Assembly: GCA_041395165.1 (NCBI GenBank)
Contig: JAWLBA010000002.1
Location: 1-64,000, forward strand
Source: JAIBCM01 sp041395165
GTDB lineage: Bacteria; Verrucomicrobiota; Verrucomicrobiia; JADLBR01; JAIBCM01
Direction of reading: 5' to 3'
Length of the DNA: 64,000 nt
This document shows, piece after piece, positions 7,213-15,889 of this stretch. The stretch's first letter is position 1. Each line of letters begins with the position of its first letter. A program made the translations under genes and the position numbers. The notes beneath the pieces were generated by a model. The model did not search any database and had not been told where the DNA came from. It worked only from the letters and a program-made list of their open reading frames with translations.

Positions 7213-9615
7213 ATGAAACATTTTTATCATTTTATAAGAGAGAGGAATAATTTAGCTAATTTACTGGGGTTGAGTATATTACTTCCTATTCCAAATATCA
7301 TTAAGGCGGAGCCTTTTCCAGCAACTATTAGTTTTTCTAATTTTCCCACTAATGATAATAAGATAGTAGGCAGTTTAATTAACGGTGTTAATACTAATGA
7401 TTTATCGGGCTGTGCTTTGGGTAAGGCAGGTGATATTAATGGTGATGGCATTGAAGATTTGGTGGTTGGAGCTCGCCAAGCTGATTTTAATAGCAAAATA
7501 GATAATGGTCAAAGCTATGTGGTTTTTGGTAAAAAAGGTGGGCTGGGCGAGATGGTTGAGTTGGATCAACTCAACGGGGTGAATGGCTTTTCGCTTAGTG
7601 GTATGGTGTCTGGAGATGCGGCCGGGGTATCAGTCAGTGGCGCAGGCGATTTTAATGGAGATGGGATTGATGATTTGGTGATTGCTTCTATCGATGCGGA
7701 TCCTAACGGTAAAATCAATGCTGGACAATGTTATGTCATTTTTGGAAAGACCTCGGAGTTTGAAGCTGATTTGGCATTAGGCAGTCTGAACGGTCATAAC
7801 GGGTTTATTATAAATGGTGCTGCTTTTGGCGATAGGCTTGGCGGTTCCGTGAGTAATGCAGGTGATGTGAATGGGGATGGGATTGATGATTTGGTGATTG
7901 GCGCTCCCAATGCAGATCCTAATGGCAAATTGTATGCGGGCAAGAGCTATGTGATATTTGGAAGTCGAGATGAATTTCCAACCATTTTCGAAATAAGCAG
8001 CATTAATGGCAATAATGGTTTTGTTTTGAACGGTATTAATGCTGGAGATCGTGCTGGAACGTCAGTCAGTGGCGCTGGCGATGTGAATGGGGATGGGATT
8101 GATGATTTATTAATCGGTGCTCGCTTGGCTGGTCCTAATGGTAAAAATACGGCGGGGCAATGTTATGTGATTTTTGGTAAAACCACAGGGTTTACAGCTA
8201 ATGTAGAATTAAGCAGTTTAGATGGCACAACAGGATTTAAAATTAATGGAGCCAATGATAATGATTATTGCGGTGGTTCTGTCAGCGGTGCAGGTGATGT
8301 GAACGGCGATGGATTAGCCGATTTGTTGATGGATGCTCGTGGTGCCGATCCTAATGGCAAAAGTAATGCAGGGCAATGTTATGTGATTTTTGGCAAAACC
8401 ACAGGGTTTACAGCTAATGTAGAATTAAGCAGTTTAGATGGTAGCAATGGGTTTCAATTAAATGGAGTTGCGCCACTAGATGGCTTGGGCAGTTCCGTGA
8501 GCAGTGCTGGCGATATTAATGGAGATGGATTGGCTGATTTACTGGTTGGTGCGGGATTGGCTGACCCTGATAGTAAATTAACAGCTGGCCAGAGTTATTT
8601 AGTTTTTGGAAGGCGAACGGGTTTTGACCCTGTGGTAGAATTAAGCAATTTGGATGGGGAAAATGGTTTTTCTTTAAATGGGGGTCTTCCTGATGATCGT
8701 TCTGGCTCTGCTGTGAGCGACGCAGGCGATCTCAATGGAGATGGCGTGGATGATTTGGTTGTGGGCGCTCTTTTTGCTGATGCCAATGGAAAAAGTAGCG
8801 CTGGTCAAAGCTATGTTATTTATGGTCGAGATTATAGCCCACAAGGCGATTTCACAGCCAATTTTGTGCCAGATTTATTGATTCAAGGGCCTCGCAAAAG
8901 TTTAAAAATATTGCCATTGATAATTGATGGTGATGGAGCAGTAAAAGTCGAGTCGATAGCTGCTGCCAATATTGCTTTGCCAGTTCAGATTGTTCCTAAT
9001 GGCGATCGTTTGCCTAAAACAGTCAAGCTTTTGGACAGTGGCGATTTTGATGATAGTGGGGTGAGCGATATTTTAGTGAAATCGAGTAAAACTCAATTAA
9101 AACTTTATCAATTGGATAATCACGGTTCTCCTGTCACCCCCACAGTGATTGGGGAAATCAACTTTAATTTGCCAAAGAAACATCGTTACCTAGGAGCAGG
9201 AGCTTTGACGGGAGTGCGAGATCAAAAATTGGATTTAGTATTGAAAAAAGGAAAACTGCTTTTTCTTGCAGAAAATTTGGGCAAAAGTTTTGCTACAGAA
9301 TTTCAATCCATAAGCGGAAAGTTGAAGGGGAAACTGTTTTCCTTACAAAAAGGCAGAGCTATTACAGTTAAAGGTCGAAGGCTTTCTCAACAAATTATTA
9401 CTGGTTTAAATTTAGGAGATTCGGTGGAGTTGGGAAGAGTGGCTAAGGGACAAAAACCGATATTGATGTTGGACATAAATCAAGATGGTAAAATGGATAT
9501 CGTAACGATTGATAAAAAGCGCAATGTGGGTTATGTAGGCGAAGATAATCTCAACGCTTCTCCTATCCTTATTACGACTTTGCCCAAGAAAACAAAATTA
9601 GTGGGGCCGAAATAA
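7213..9615 (+). CDS. Secreted seven-repeat FG-GAP (integrin-like beta-propeller) protein
   Basis: About 800 residues. A likely signal peptide (MKHFYHFIRERNNLANLLGL followed by a hydrophobic stretch ending IIKAEP) precedes seven FG-GAP blades. Each blade carries a calcium loop of the form GD-(V/I/F/L)-NGDG-(I/L/V)-x-DL and ends in AGQ-x-YV-I/V-FG. The last blade ends in SYVIYGRD. After the propeller comes a domain of roughly 250 residues with more D-x-D-x-SGVSD-type loops and the end LPKKTKLVGPK. The ATG at 7213 suits the signal peptide better than one at 7183. A full-length paralogue with the same layout lies at 60.6 kb. Probable role is a surface or exported calcium-binding adhesion or matrix protein, but no substrate can be named. 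Confidence 0.85.
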   Translation: MKHFYHFIRERNNLANLLGLSILLPIPNIIKAEPFPATISFSNFPTNDNKIVGSLINGVNTNDLSGCALGKAGDINGDGIEDLVVGARQADFNSKIDNGQSYVVFGKKGGLGEMVELDQLNGVNGFSLSGMVSGDAAGVSVSGAGDFNGDGIDDLVIASIDADPNGKINAGQCYVIFGKTSEFEADLALGSLNGHNGFIINGAAFGDRLGGSVSNAGDVNGDGIDDLVIGAPNADPNGKLYAGKSYVIFGSRDEFPTIFEISSINGNNGFVLNGINAGDRAGTSVSGAGDVNGDGIDDLLIGARLAGPNGKNTAGQCYVIFGKTTGFTANVELSSLDGTTGFKINGANDNDYCGGSVSGAGDVNGDGLADLLMDARGADPNGKSNAGQCYVIFGKTTGFTANVELSSLDGSNGFQLNGVAPLDGLGSSVSSAGDINGDGLADLLVGAGLADPDSKLTAGQSYLVFGRRTGFDPVVELSNLDGENGFSLNGGLPDDRSGSAVSDAGDLNGDGVDDLVVGALFADANGKSSAGQSYVIYGRDYSPQGDFTANFVPDLLIQGPRKSLKILPLIIDGDGAVKVESIAAANIALPVQIVPNGDRLPKTVKLLDSGDFDDSGVSDILVKSSKTQLKLYQLDNHGSPVTPTVIGEINFNLPKKHRYLGAGALTGVRDQKLDLVLKKGKLLFLAENLGKSFATEFQSISGKLKGKLFSLQKGRAITVKGRRLSQQIITGLNLGDSVELGRVAKGQKPILMLDINQDGKMDIVTIDKKRNVGYVGEDNLNASPILITTLPKKTKLVGPK

Positions 9616-9630
9616 ATTGTTAAAGAAATC

Positions 9631-10587
9631 TTAAAGCTTTAGTGCGCTTTTTCGCGAGCGATAAACTAATTCTTCGGACAGCATCCGATTTTTTGCAATA
9701 AGATCAGCGATCACACCGAGTGCAAGCAATTGAACACCCATCAAAATTAAAACAGCAGCTAAAATAAGGGATGGGATGCGTGTACGTTCACTTCCTTCTA
9801 AAAAGAAAATCAGCCAGCGGACCATGAAAAGCATCCCTGCTAAAAAAAGTGGTGTGCCCAGCCAGAGAAAAAATCGTAAAGGTGCGTAAAGCACGTAAAT
9901 GCGAATCATTGTTGTCATGGATCGCGCGATATAACGTCCCATGCCTTTAAAAAGTCGCGATTCGCGGAGTTTGCCGTTGACGCGAATGGGCACGCTTACG
10001 ACGCGCAAACCCTGGCGACCCGCTTGAATGAGGGTTTCCATGGTATAAGTGAATCGCGAGAAAACGTTCATGCGTAGGGCGGCCTCTCGTGAGTAAGCGC
10101 GAAAACCGCTCGGAGCATCGACGACTGTAGTTTGCGAAATTTGTCGCAGCACGGCGCTACCCAGTTTTTGGAGAATTTTTTTCAAAGGCGAAAAATGGCT
10201 AATTTCTGCAATAGGACGTGCGCCAATCACCACATCCGCTTCGCCTTTGAGGATCGGTTCTGCTAATTTTGCGATATCAGCGCCGACATATTGATTGTCT
10301 GCGTCAGTATTAACAATAATATCCGCACCAAGCTCCAGAGAGCGAGTAATTCCAGACATAAACGCCTTAGCTAAACCGCAGCGTCGACCCAATGATAAAA
10401 TATGCTCTACGTGATTTGCGCGCGCGACTTCTACAGTGCGATCAGTCGAACCATCATCAATGACAAGACGTTCGATTTTACTAATGCCAGAAATATTTTG
10501 AGGTAGATCGCCAAGAGTGATGGGGAGAGTTTCCTCTTCGTTGAGACAAGGAATTTGAATAATGAGCTTGGGCTGAAGGGTTGTCAT
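9631..10587 (-). CDS. GT2 family glycosyltransferase, DPM1/DPG synthase-like, with C-terminal membrane helices
   Basis: The catalytic domain has IIQIPCLNEEETLPITL, the nucleotide-binding LVIDDGSTDRT and NTDADNQY (the DxD motif). These match family 2 transferases that load sugars onto polyprenyl phosphate. Two hydrophobic helices close the protein (FFLWLGTPLFLAGMLFMV, and ILAAVLILMGVQLLALGVIA). ATG at 10587 gives 318 residues. An upstream ATG at 10677 would add 30 residues and overlap the divergent pseudouridine synthase gene, so it is less likely. The products could supply a lipid-linked sugar for the GT-C type transferase at 38 kb, which is only inference. Confidence 0.85.
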   Translation of the reverse strand: MTTLQPKLIIQIPCLNEEETLPITLGDLPQNISGISKIERLVIDDGSTDRTVEVARANHVEHILSLGRRCGLAKAFMSGITRSLELGADIIVNTDADNQYVGADIAKLAEPILKGEADVVIGARPIAEISHFSPLKKILQKLGSAVLRQISQTTVVDAPSGFRAYSREAALRMNVFSRFTYTMETLIQAGRQGLRVVSVPIRVNGKLRESRLFKGMGRYIARSMTTMIRIYVLYAPLRFFLWLGTPLFLAGMLFMVRWLIFFLEGSERTRIPSLILAAVLILMGVQLLALGVIADLIAKNRMLSEELVYRSRKSALKL

Positions 10588-10651
10588 CGGACTTTTATTT
10601 TGTAAACTTTTTATAAAGGAATTCACAGAAAGAAAAAATGAAAAAAGAATA

Positions 10652-11371
10652 ATGTTGCCACAAACGGTCAAAGTCATCGCGGAGGAGTCTGATTTTTTGG
10701 TGGTGGAAAAGCCGGCACATTGGCTGGTTCACCCCACAAAATTGACCGGGGAATGGACTGTCATCGACGAGTTGAAAAAGCGTTATCCTAAAAATACTTT
10801 GGCTTTAATTAATCGCCTAGATCGCGAAACCAGTGGATTATTATTAGTGAGTCGCAATGGAGAGGCCGCTTCGCTTTTGGGTAAAATGACGGCACAGCGC
10901 ACGATTGGCAAAGAATATCAGGCGTTAGTGTGGGGACATTGCTTGAAGGATCACGATTTTATTGATTTGCCGCTAGATCGACAAGGTAAGCACGGTGCTT
11001 CAGAAATCTACCTGAAACAGGCGGTTGTGGAAAAGGGCTATCCCTCGCGAACGGAATATTGGACAGTAAAGCGATTCAAAGGATTTACGTGGTTGCGAAT
11101 CCGACTGCATACCGGTCGGCTGCATCAAATTCGTGTGCATCTTTCCTCTTTAGGGCATCCTGTTGTTGGCGATAAAATTTATGGTCCTGATGAAAAACTT
11201 TATCTGGAATTTATAGAAAACGGCTGGACAGAAAATATGGCGAAAAAACTTTTATTAAAACGCCATGCTTTGCATGCCAGCCGATTAAAATTTCATTGGA
11301 AAGGCAAAGATTACTTCTACGAATCGCAACTCGCCCTCGACATCCGACATTTTATAGAGAAAATAAGTTAA
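10652..11371 (+). CDS. RluA-family RNA pseudouridine synthase
   Basis: This 239-residue enzyme isomerises specific uridines in rRNA or tRNA. It has the N-terminal VVEKPAHWLVHPT, the catalytic motif LINRLDRETSGLLL with its Asp, and the closing motif HTGRLHQIRVHLSSLGHPVVGD. There is no S4 domain, as in the RluA, RluC-short and TruC-like groups, so the exact target base is not assignable. It is divergent from the GT2 gene and convergent with the peroxiredoxin; their stops are one base apart. Confidence 0.9.
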   Translation: MLPQTVKVIAEESDFLVVEKPAHWLVHPTKLTGEWTVIDELKKRYPKNTLALINRLDRETSGLLLVSRNGEAASLLGKMTAQRTIGKEYQALVWGHCLKDHDFIDLPLDRQGKHGASEIYLKQAVVEKGYPSRTEYWTVKRFKGFTWLRIRLHTGRLHQIRVHLSSLGHPVVGDKIYGPDEKLYLEFIENGWTENMAKKLLLKRHALHASRLKFHWKGKDYFYESQLALDIRHFIEKIS

Positions 11372-11372
11372 G

Positions 11373-11852
11373 CTATTTTAATTTTTCTAAAGTTGCTTTC
11401 ACTTTTCCAAAATCAGGCAAATCTTTAGGAGTTGGAGTTTGCTCGCTGTATTGGATCGTGCCTTCTTTATCAATAACAAAAGCTGCGCGCGCGGCGGTGT
11501 CACCAATGCCGGCCAAATTCGGAAAAACGACATCATAAGCTTGGGTGGCAGTTTTATTTAAATCGCTTGCCAGTTTGATCGAAATTTTTTCTTTTTGCGC
11601 CCAGGCCTCTTGCGCAAAAGGGCTATCAACACTCACGCCAATGACATCAGCATTGAGGGACTCGTAAGCTTTGATGCCGGAAGAAATATCGCACATTTCC
11701 TGAGTGCAAACGCCTGTGAAAGCCAGCGGGAAAAAGAGTAAAACGGTATTGCGTTTTCCAAGGTTGTTGCTGAGTTTGACCTCTTCAATTGCTTCGCCAC
11801 GTTTGGTTTTGAGATTGAAATCGGGTGCTTTTTGTCCAATTGCCAGTGCCAT
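11373..11852 (-). CDS. Peroxiredoxin (AhpC/TSA superfamily)
   Basis: A 159-residue thiol peroxidase that reduces peroxides. The N-terminus IGQKAPDFNLKT is typical. The peroxidatic Cys is in LAFTGVCTQEMCDIS, where a second Cys follows four residues later. Further along, GVSVDSPFAQEAWAQK and ARAAFVIDKEGTIQY are family blocks. The layout is closest to AhpE/Prx-like proteins that use thioredoxin or mycoredoxin. Whether the nearby second Cys acts as resolving Cys cannot be told. It is monocistronic and convergent with the pseudouridine synthase. Confidence 0.9.
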   Translation of the reverse strand: MALAIGQKAPDFNLKTKRGEAIEEVKLSNNLGKRNTVLLFFPLAFTGVCTQEMCDISSGIKAYESLNADVIGVSVDSPFAQEAWAQKEKISIKLASDLNKTATQAYDVVFPNLAGIGDTAARAAFVIDKEGTIQYSEQTPTPKDLPDFGKVKATLEKLK

Positions 11853-11979
11853 AAGTTTCCTTTGGTTAAGTTTTCATTAACAGTAAGCGATTAAAATAAG
11901 AAGTTGCCGAAGTTTTTCAAACTTAAAAACATGAAAAGAACAATAAGGTAAAATTGGATTTCCGGGGCAAGCCCCATAA

Positions 11980-12067
11980 CTGTCTGAAGTGTCAAAGAAC
12001 GCTAAGTGCTATCCTACAAACGCCAACTGCATCTTATGTCATCCCCGGGCTGCGACCCGGGGATCCA
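11980..12067 (+). repeat. Dispersed repeat family A, copy 1
   Basis: It starts CTGTCTGAAGTGTCAAAGAA, continues CGCTAAGTGCTATCCTACAA and ends in a palindrome, CATCCCCGGGCTGCGACCCG followed by GGGATCC. Positions 17408-17492 and 22407-22500 carry the same core in the same orientation with few mismatches. Confidence 0.8.
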
Positions 12068-12077
12068 GAGGAGTGAA

Positions 12078-12108
12078 GAATGGATTCCCGATCGAGTCGA
12101 GAATGACA
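12078..12108 (-). repeat. Palindromic unit of family A, inverted orientation
   Basis: The minus strand reads TGTCATTCTCGACTCGATCG then GGAATCC, which nearly equals the palindromic tail of copy 2 on the plus strand (TGTCATTCCCGACTCGATCG then GGGATCC at about 17465). This spacer therefore holds two palindromes in opposite orientation, 10 bases apart. Confidence 0.7.
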
Positions 12109-12272
12109 AGAAGTTTTTCTTAGCTATACGAGAGATAATTGAAGCAATTCGAACAAGTGGTGGGTCAAACTCGAGGATGACATGAGACGAAGTCAAGGGC
12201 GGGAATATTGGATAATTGCTTTCTAAAAACCAGTCTTGCTTTCTTTTTAACTTGTCCGATAATGTTTAGGTT

Positions 12273-14180
12273 ATGGCAGGATACTTGGATATGATTCATT
12301 CTCCCGCGGATCTTAAAAAATTAAAAATAGATCAGTTGGAGACACTCGCTCAGGAAATTCGTGACGAGTTAATTACCACTTTAGCTAAAACAGGCGGTCA
12401 TTTAGGGCCGAATCTGGGTGTTGTGGAGTTAACCATCGCGTGTCATTACGTTTTTAATTCACCAGAAGATCGGCTTCTGATGTACGTCAGTCACCAATGC
12501 TATGTGCATAAAATGTTGACGGGTCGCGCATCCAAAATTGACACTATGCGCCAATATCAGGGTTTGAACGGGTTCATGTTGCGCACCGAAAGTGAGCACG
12601 ACCATTACGGTGCCGGTCATGCCGGCACAGCTTTGTCAGCAGCTTTGGGTATGGCAGTGGGACGCGATAAGCGAGGTGGCAATGAAAATATCACAGCGCT
12701 TTGTGGTGATGCAGCGTTTACGTGTGGCATTACCTTTGAAGCAATGAATAATGTAAAGGATTCCACGAAACGGCTTGTTGTGATTTTGAACGACAACGAA
12801 TGGTCGATTGATAAAAATGTTGGGGCGATTGCGAATTATTTTAATAAGATTGTGACGAACCCCACTTACGCTCATGTACATGAAAGAGCAGAAAAATTTT
12901 TAGAAAAGATCGGTGGCAAGCGAGCGCTAAAATTTGCTCATAAAGTCGAAGAAGGATTAAAAGGTTTGGCATTGCCCAGCACACTTTTTGAAGAGTTTGG
13001 CTTTACTTATTACGGTCCTTTGGATGGGCACGATTTGCCGACGCTCATCAAAACTTTTGAATTTTTAAAGGAACAAAATCACCCCGTGCTGCTTCACGCG
13101 ATTACGAAAAAAGGTAAGGGTTTTGAATTGGCCATGTCGAAACAGAAAAAGTTTCATGGCGTAGGACCGAATGCTTATCATCCTGACACGGGCGAACTTC
13201 AATCAACTGCAGCTGTGCCTACCTATTCAGAAGTGTTTGCTGACACGTTAGTGAAATTGGCCGATATGAATCAAAAAGTGGTGGCTATCACTGGCGCCAT
13301 GCCCAATGGCACAGGGTTGGATCGATTTCAGCCGAAACATCCTGATAAATATTTTGATGTCGGTATTGCTGAAGAGCATGCTGTTTTGTTTGCGGCGGGC
13401 TTGGCGACTCAGGGATTCAAACCGTTCTGTGCGATTTATTCTACTTTTTTGCAACGGGCTTACGATCAGATTGTGCATGACGTTTGCTTGCAAAATTTGC
13501 CTGTTGTTTTCTGCATGGATCGTGGCGGTTTATCGCCGGACGATGGGCCGACTCATCATGGGTTGTTCGACATCGCTTATTTAAGAGGTGTGCCCAATCT
13601 TATTCATATGCAGCCTAAGGACGAAGACGAGTTTGCGGATATGCTTTTTACCTCAATGCATCATGAGGGGCCGAGCGCGATTCGTTATCCCCGTGGAGCT
13701 GGGCAGGGGGTTGCGATAAAAGCTCAGCCGAAATTGCTCGAAATTGGGAAGGCTGAAGTCATTCGTCATGGCAAACAGGTCGCTATTTTTGGGTTGGGAA
13801 ATATGTTAGCGATGGGCTTAAAAGTAGCTGACGAACTAGAAAAACAAGGCATTTCTTGCGCAGTCGTCAATCCGCGATTTATCAAACCTTTGGACACAGG
13901 AACATTGGAATTTTTTGCTCGTAGTGTTGAAGTGATTTGCACATTGGAAGATCATGTTTTGAAAGCTGGTTTTGGTAGTGCGGTGATTGAAGAATTGTCC
14001 GATCGCGGCATTAAAACGCCGGTCGTTCGGGTTGGGTGGCCGGATGAATTTATTGAGCATGGTAAACTCGATGTGTTGCGAGAAAAAAATGGTGTGACCG
14101 TACAAGCTGCAATTGAAAAAATTTTGAGTCGGCTAGCAAAGCAACGTCAGATTACTGGTGTGCCTGCGGCGGTGGCTTAG
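12273..14180 (+). CDS. dxs: 1-deoxy-D-xylulose-5-phosphate synthase, divergent
   Basis: Dxs condenses pyruvate and glyceraldehyde-3-phosphate, the first step of the MEP isoprenoid pathway. The 635-residue product has the Dxs layout: GGHLGPNLGVVELT, HKMLTGR, LNDNEWSI, YYGPLDGHD, then the pyrimidine domain with DVGIAEEHAV and the block SPDDGPTHHGLFDIAYLRG. Two sites differ from E. coli: the ThDP-binding GDG reads GDAAFTCG, and the usual WDVGHQ is MYVSHQ. These may be lineage traits. Isoprenoids made here would feed the carotenoid pathway implied by the lycopene cyclase at 27 kb. The spacer to tlyA contains two hairpins. Confidence 0.88.
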   Translation: MAGYLDMIHSPADLKKLKIDQLETLAQEIRDELITTLAKTGGHLGPNLGVVELTIACHYVFNSPEDRLLMYVSHQCYVHKMLTGRASKIDTMRQYQGLNGFMLRTESEHDHYGAGHAGTALSAALGMAVGRDKRGGNENITALCGDAAFTCGITFEAMNNVKDSTKRLVVILNDNEWSIDKNVGAIANYFNKIVTNPTYAHVHERAEKFLEKIGGKRALKFAHKVEEGLKGLALPSTLFEEFGFTYYGPLDGHDLPTLIKTFEFLKEQNHPVLLHAITKKGKGFELAMSKQKKFHGVGPNAYHPDTGELQSTAAVPTYSEVFADTLVKLADMNQKVVAITGAMPNGTGLDRFQPKHPDKYFDVGIAEEHAVLFAAGLATQGFKPFCAIYSTFLQRAYDQIVHDVCLQNLPVVFCMDRGGLSPDDGPTHHGLFDIAYLRGVPNLIHMQPKDEDEFADMLFTSMHHEGPSAIRYPRGAGQGVAIKAQPKLLEIGKAEVIRHGKQVAIFGLGNMLAMGLKVADELEKQGISCAVVNPRFIKPLDTGTLEFFARSVEVICTLEDHVLKAGFGSAVIEELSDRGIKTPVVRVGWPDEFIEHGKLDVLREKNGVTVQAAIEKILSRLAKQRQITGVPAAVA

Positions 14181-14236
14181 TGTAGAACAAGCGGCTCGCT
14201 TGTTTAGAGAAAAACAACCGAGACGGTTGATCCTAT
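14181..14236. repeat. Two tandem palindromic units, family B, between dxs and tlyA
   Basis: Unit 1 (14181-14208) is TGTAGAACAAGCG-GCT-CGCTTGTTTAGA, with an eight-pair stem. Unit 2 (14213-14236) contains CAACCG-AGA-CGGTTG. Both resemble the element at 4859-4882. They lie just after the dxs stop and end five bases before tlyA, so they may act as mRNA 3'-end structures. They have no T tract and are not classical terminators. Confidence 0.6.
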
Positions 14237-14240
14237 AGTC

Positions 14241-14981
14241 ATGAGCAAACAACGCATCGATATTCTTTTGGTTGAGCGAGGTTTAGTGGAATCTCGAGAG
14301 AAAGCAAAAGCGTTGGTCATGGCAGGTGAGGTAACGGCAAATCAAAAAAAAGTTTTTAAAGCGAGTGAAGTATTTGATCCGCAAGTAGAGATTGTTGTCA
14401 AAACGCCCGAACGTTACGTAAGTCGTGGTGGTTTAAAAATGGAACATGCGTTGAAACACTTTTCTGTTTCCGTGTCGGGAAAAAGGATTTTGGATATTGG
14501 CGCTTCTACGGGTGGATTTACTGATTGTTTATTGCAACACGGTGCGGCTGAGGTTGTGGCATTGGATGTGGGTCAGGGCCAACTTCATTGGAAATTGCGT
14601 CAGGATGCGCGAGTTAAGGTGGTGGAGGGAAAAAATGCTAGGCACCTAGCGCCGGACGAGTTGGGTGATCTTTTTGATATGGCCGTGATGGATGTTTCTT
14701 TTATTTCTCAGACTTTATTGTGGCCGCGAATTGTAGAACAATTGAAGCCGGAAGGTTTGGTGATTGCTTTGATTAAACCGCAGTTCGAATTAAAAGCTGA
14801 TGAGGTGGGAAAAGGTGGCGTGGTGCGCGAGGAATCGTTACGCCAACAAGCTGTAAAAAGAATTTCGAATTGGCTCAATACTGAAACCCATTTTGAAATT
14901 TTAGGAGTGGTGCCTTCGCCAATTTTGGGTAAAGAAGGAAATCAGGAATTTTTATTATGCGCGCGATTATTAATAAAGTAG
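14241..14981 (+). CDS. tlyA: TlyA family rRNA methyltransferase (S4 + FtsJ-like)
   Basis: Residues 1-60 form an S4 RNA-binding domain (RIDILLVERGLVESREKAKALVMAGEV split around residue 20). Residues about 60-246 are an FtsJ-like methyltransferase with the SAM motif DIGASTGGFTDCLLQHGA and the catalytic-region motif MDVSFIS. Family knowledge: TlyA 2'-O-methylates cytidines in 16S and 23S rRNA. The older name hemolysin is misleading. The last eight codons overlap nadK by 25 bases, and tlyA-nadK is a widely conserved pair, which supports the call. Confidence 0.92.
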   Translation: MSKQRIDILLVERGLVESREKAKALVMAGEVTANQKKVFKASEVFDPQVEIVVKTPERYVSRGGLKMEHALKHFSVSVSGKRILDIGASTGGFTDCLLQHGAAEVVALDVGQGQLHWKLRQDARVKVVEGKNARHLAPDELGDLFDMAVMDVSFISQTLLWPRIVEQLKPEGLVIALIKPQFELKADEVGKGGVVREESLRQQAVKRISNWLNTETHFEILGVVPSPILGKEGNQEFLLCARLLIK

Positions 14982-15829
14982 GGTTGGTTTTGAATATCAA
15001 ACGGCCTGAGGCTCGTGAAGTGGGGCGCGAGATTCAAAATGTAGCGCGGAATATGGGTTGTGAAATTTTGTTGGAAAAAGAAACGGCTGTGTTCTTGGGG
15101 AAACAAGGATTGCCATTGTCGCATTTGGTTCGCAAGGTGAAAGGGTTAATTGTTGCGGGCGGAGATGGAACATTACTTTCACTGGTGGGATTGGTCGCGA
15201 AGCAGCAGTGTCCAGTTTTGGGAATTAATTTAGGAAGCTTGGGATTTTTGACTTCAACGCCTCGCTCACGTACGGAACAAGGAGTCAAAGATTTTTTAGG
15301 CGGGGATTGGCTTTTGGATGAACGGACGTTGTTGGAAGTTTGGATAAAATGTGGGAAACAACGTCGTAAAAAGATTGGCTTAGCTTTGAATGAAGCACTT
15401 TTTGCTCGTAAGCAAGGTTCGCTATTGGCGCATTTGAGTGTGCGTATTGGATCGGATTTGGTGACAAATTATTTTGCGGATGGGATTATTATTGCGACCC
15501 CAACCGGTAGCACGGCTTATTCGCTTTCTGCTAATGGGGCTGTGGTGACTCCGAATGCGCCGGTTTTAATTTTAACACCCATTTGTCCGCACACCTTAAC
15601 CAATCGGCCAGTTATTTTTTCTGATCAATCTGTCGTTTGTGTGAAGCCGGAGCGGGGTGATTCGCTTCGTTTAACTTTGGATGGTCACCGAGAAACGATT
15701 TTAACTTCTTCTTGTGAAGCAGAAATTAGTTTAGCTAAAGAAAAACTGCAGTTGGTGATGCCGCGTGGCTATCGTTTTTTTGATGTGCTGAGGCGCAAAT
15801 TGGATTGGCGCGGTTCGAATGTGACTTAG
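14957..15829 (+). CDS. nadK: NAD kinase
   Basis: NadK makes NADP from NAD and ATP. The 290-residue protein has the diagnostic GGDGTLLSLVGL (GGDGT loop) and, about 110 residues on, DGIIIATPTGSTAYSLSANG, which binds substrate. Family length is normal. ATG at 14957 lies inside the end of tlyA, implying coupled translation. Confidence 0.95.
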   Translation: MRAIINKVGLVLNIKRPEAREVGREIQNVARNMGCEILLEKETAVFLGKQGLPLSHLVRKVKGLIVAGGDGTLLSLVGLVAKQQCPVLGINLGSLGFLTSTPRSRTEQGVKDFLGGDWLLDERTLLEVWIKCGKQRRKKIGLALNEALFARKQGSLLAHLSVRIGSDLVTNYFADGIIIATPTGSTAYSLSANGAVVTPNAPVLILTPICPHTLTNRPVIFSDQSVVCVKPERGDSLRLTLDGHRETILTSSCEAEISLAKEKLQLVMPRGYRFFDVLRRKLDWRGSNVT

Positions 15830-15889
15830 TATTGGTAAGTAAATTTTCACAAGACGTCGACATAGTTTTTTGCTAGTAAAGGCATTGTC

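Larger units (their letters stand above)
11853..12272. other. 420-base non-coding spacer holding dispersed repeats
   Basis: No believable gene is present. The stretch contains one copy of the family A repeat (11980-12067), and a second palindromic unit in the opposite orientation (12078-12108). A short open frame on the minus strand here is produced by the repeat and is not a gene. The dxs promoter probably lies in the last 80 bases, but I cannot point to clear -35 and -10 boxes. Confidence 0.6.

Noticed and set aside
7400..8850. Regularly spaced repeats that might suggest a CRISPR-like array
   Set aside because: The period is about 200-220 bases, in frame, and encodes FG-GAP blades; no short direct repeats with unique spacers.
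12014..12196. 60-codon open frame on the minus strand
   Set aside because: It is read through the palindromic repeats; such repeats give spurious short proteins of this kind and there is no ribosome site.
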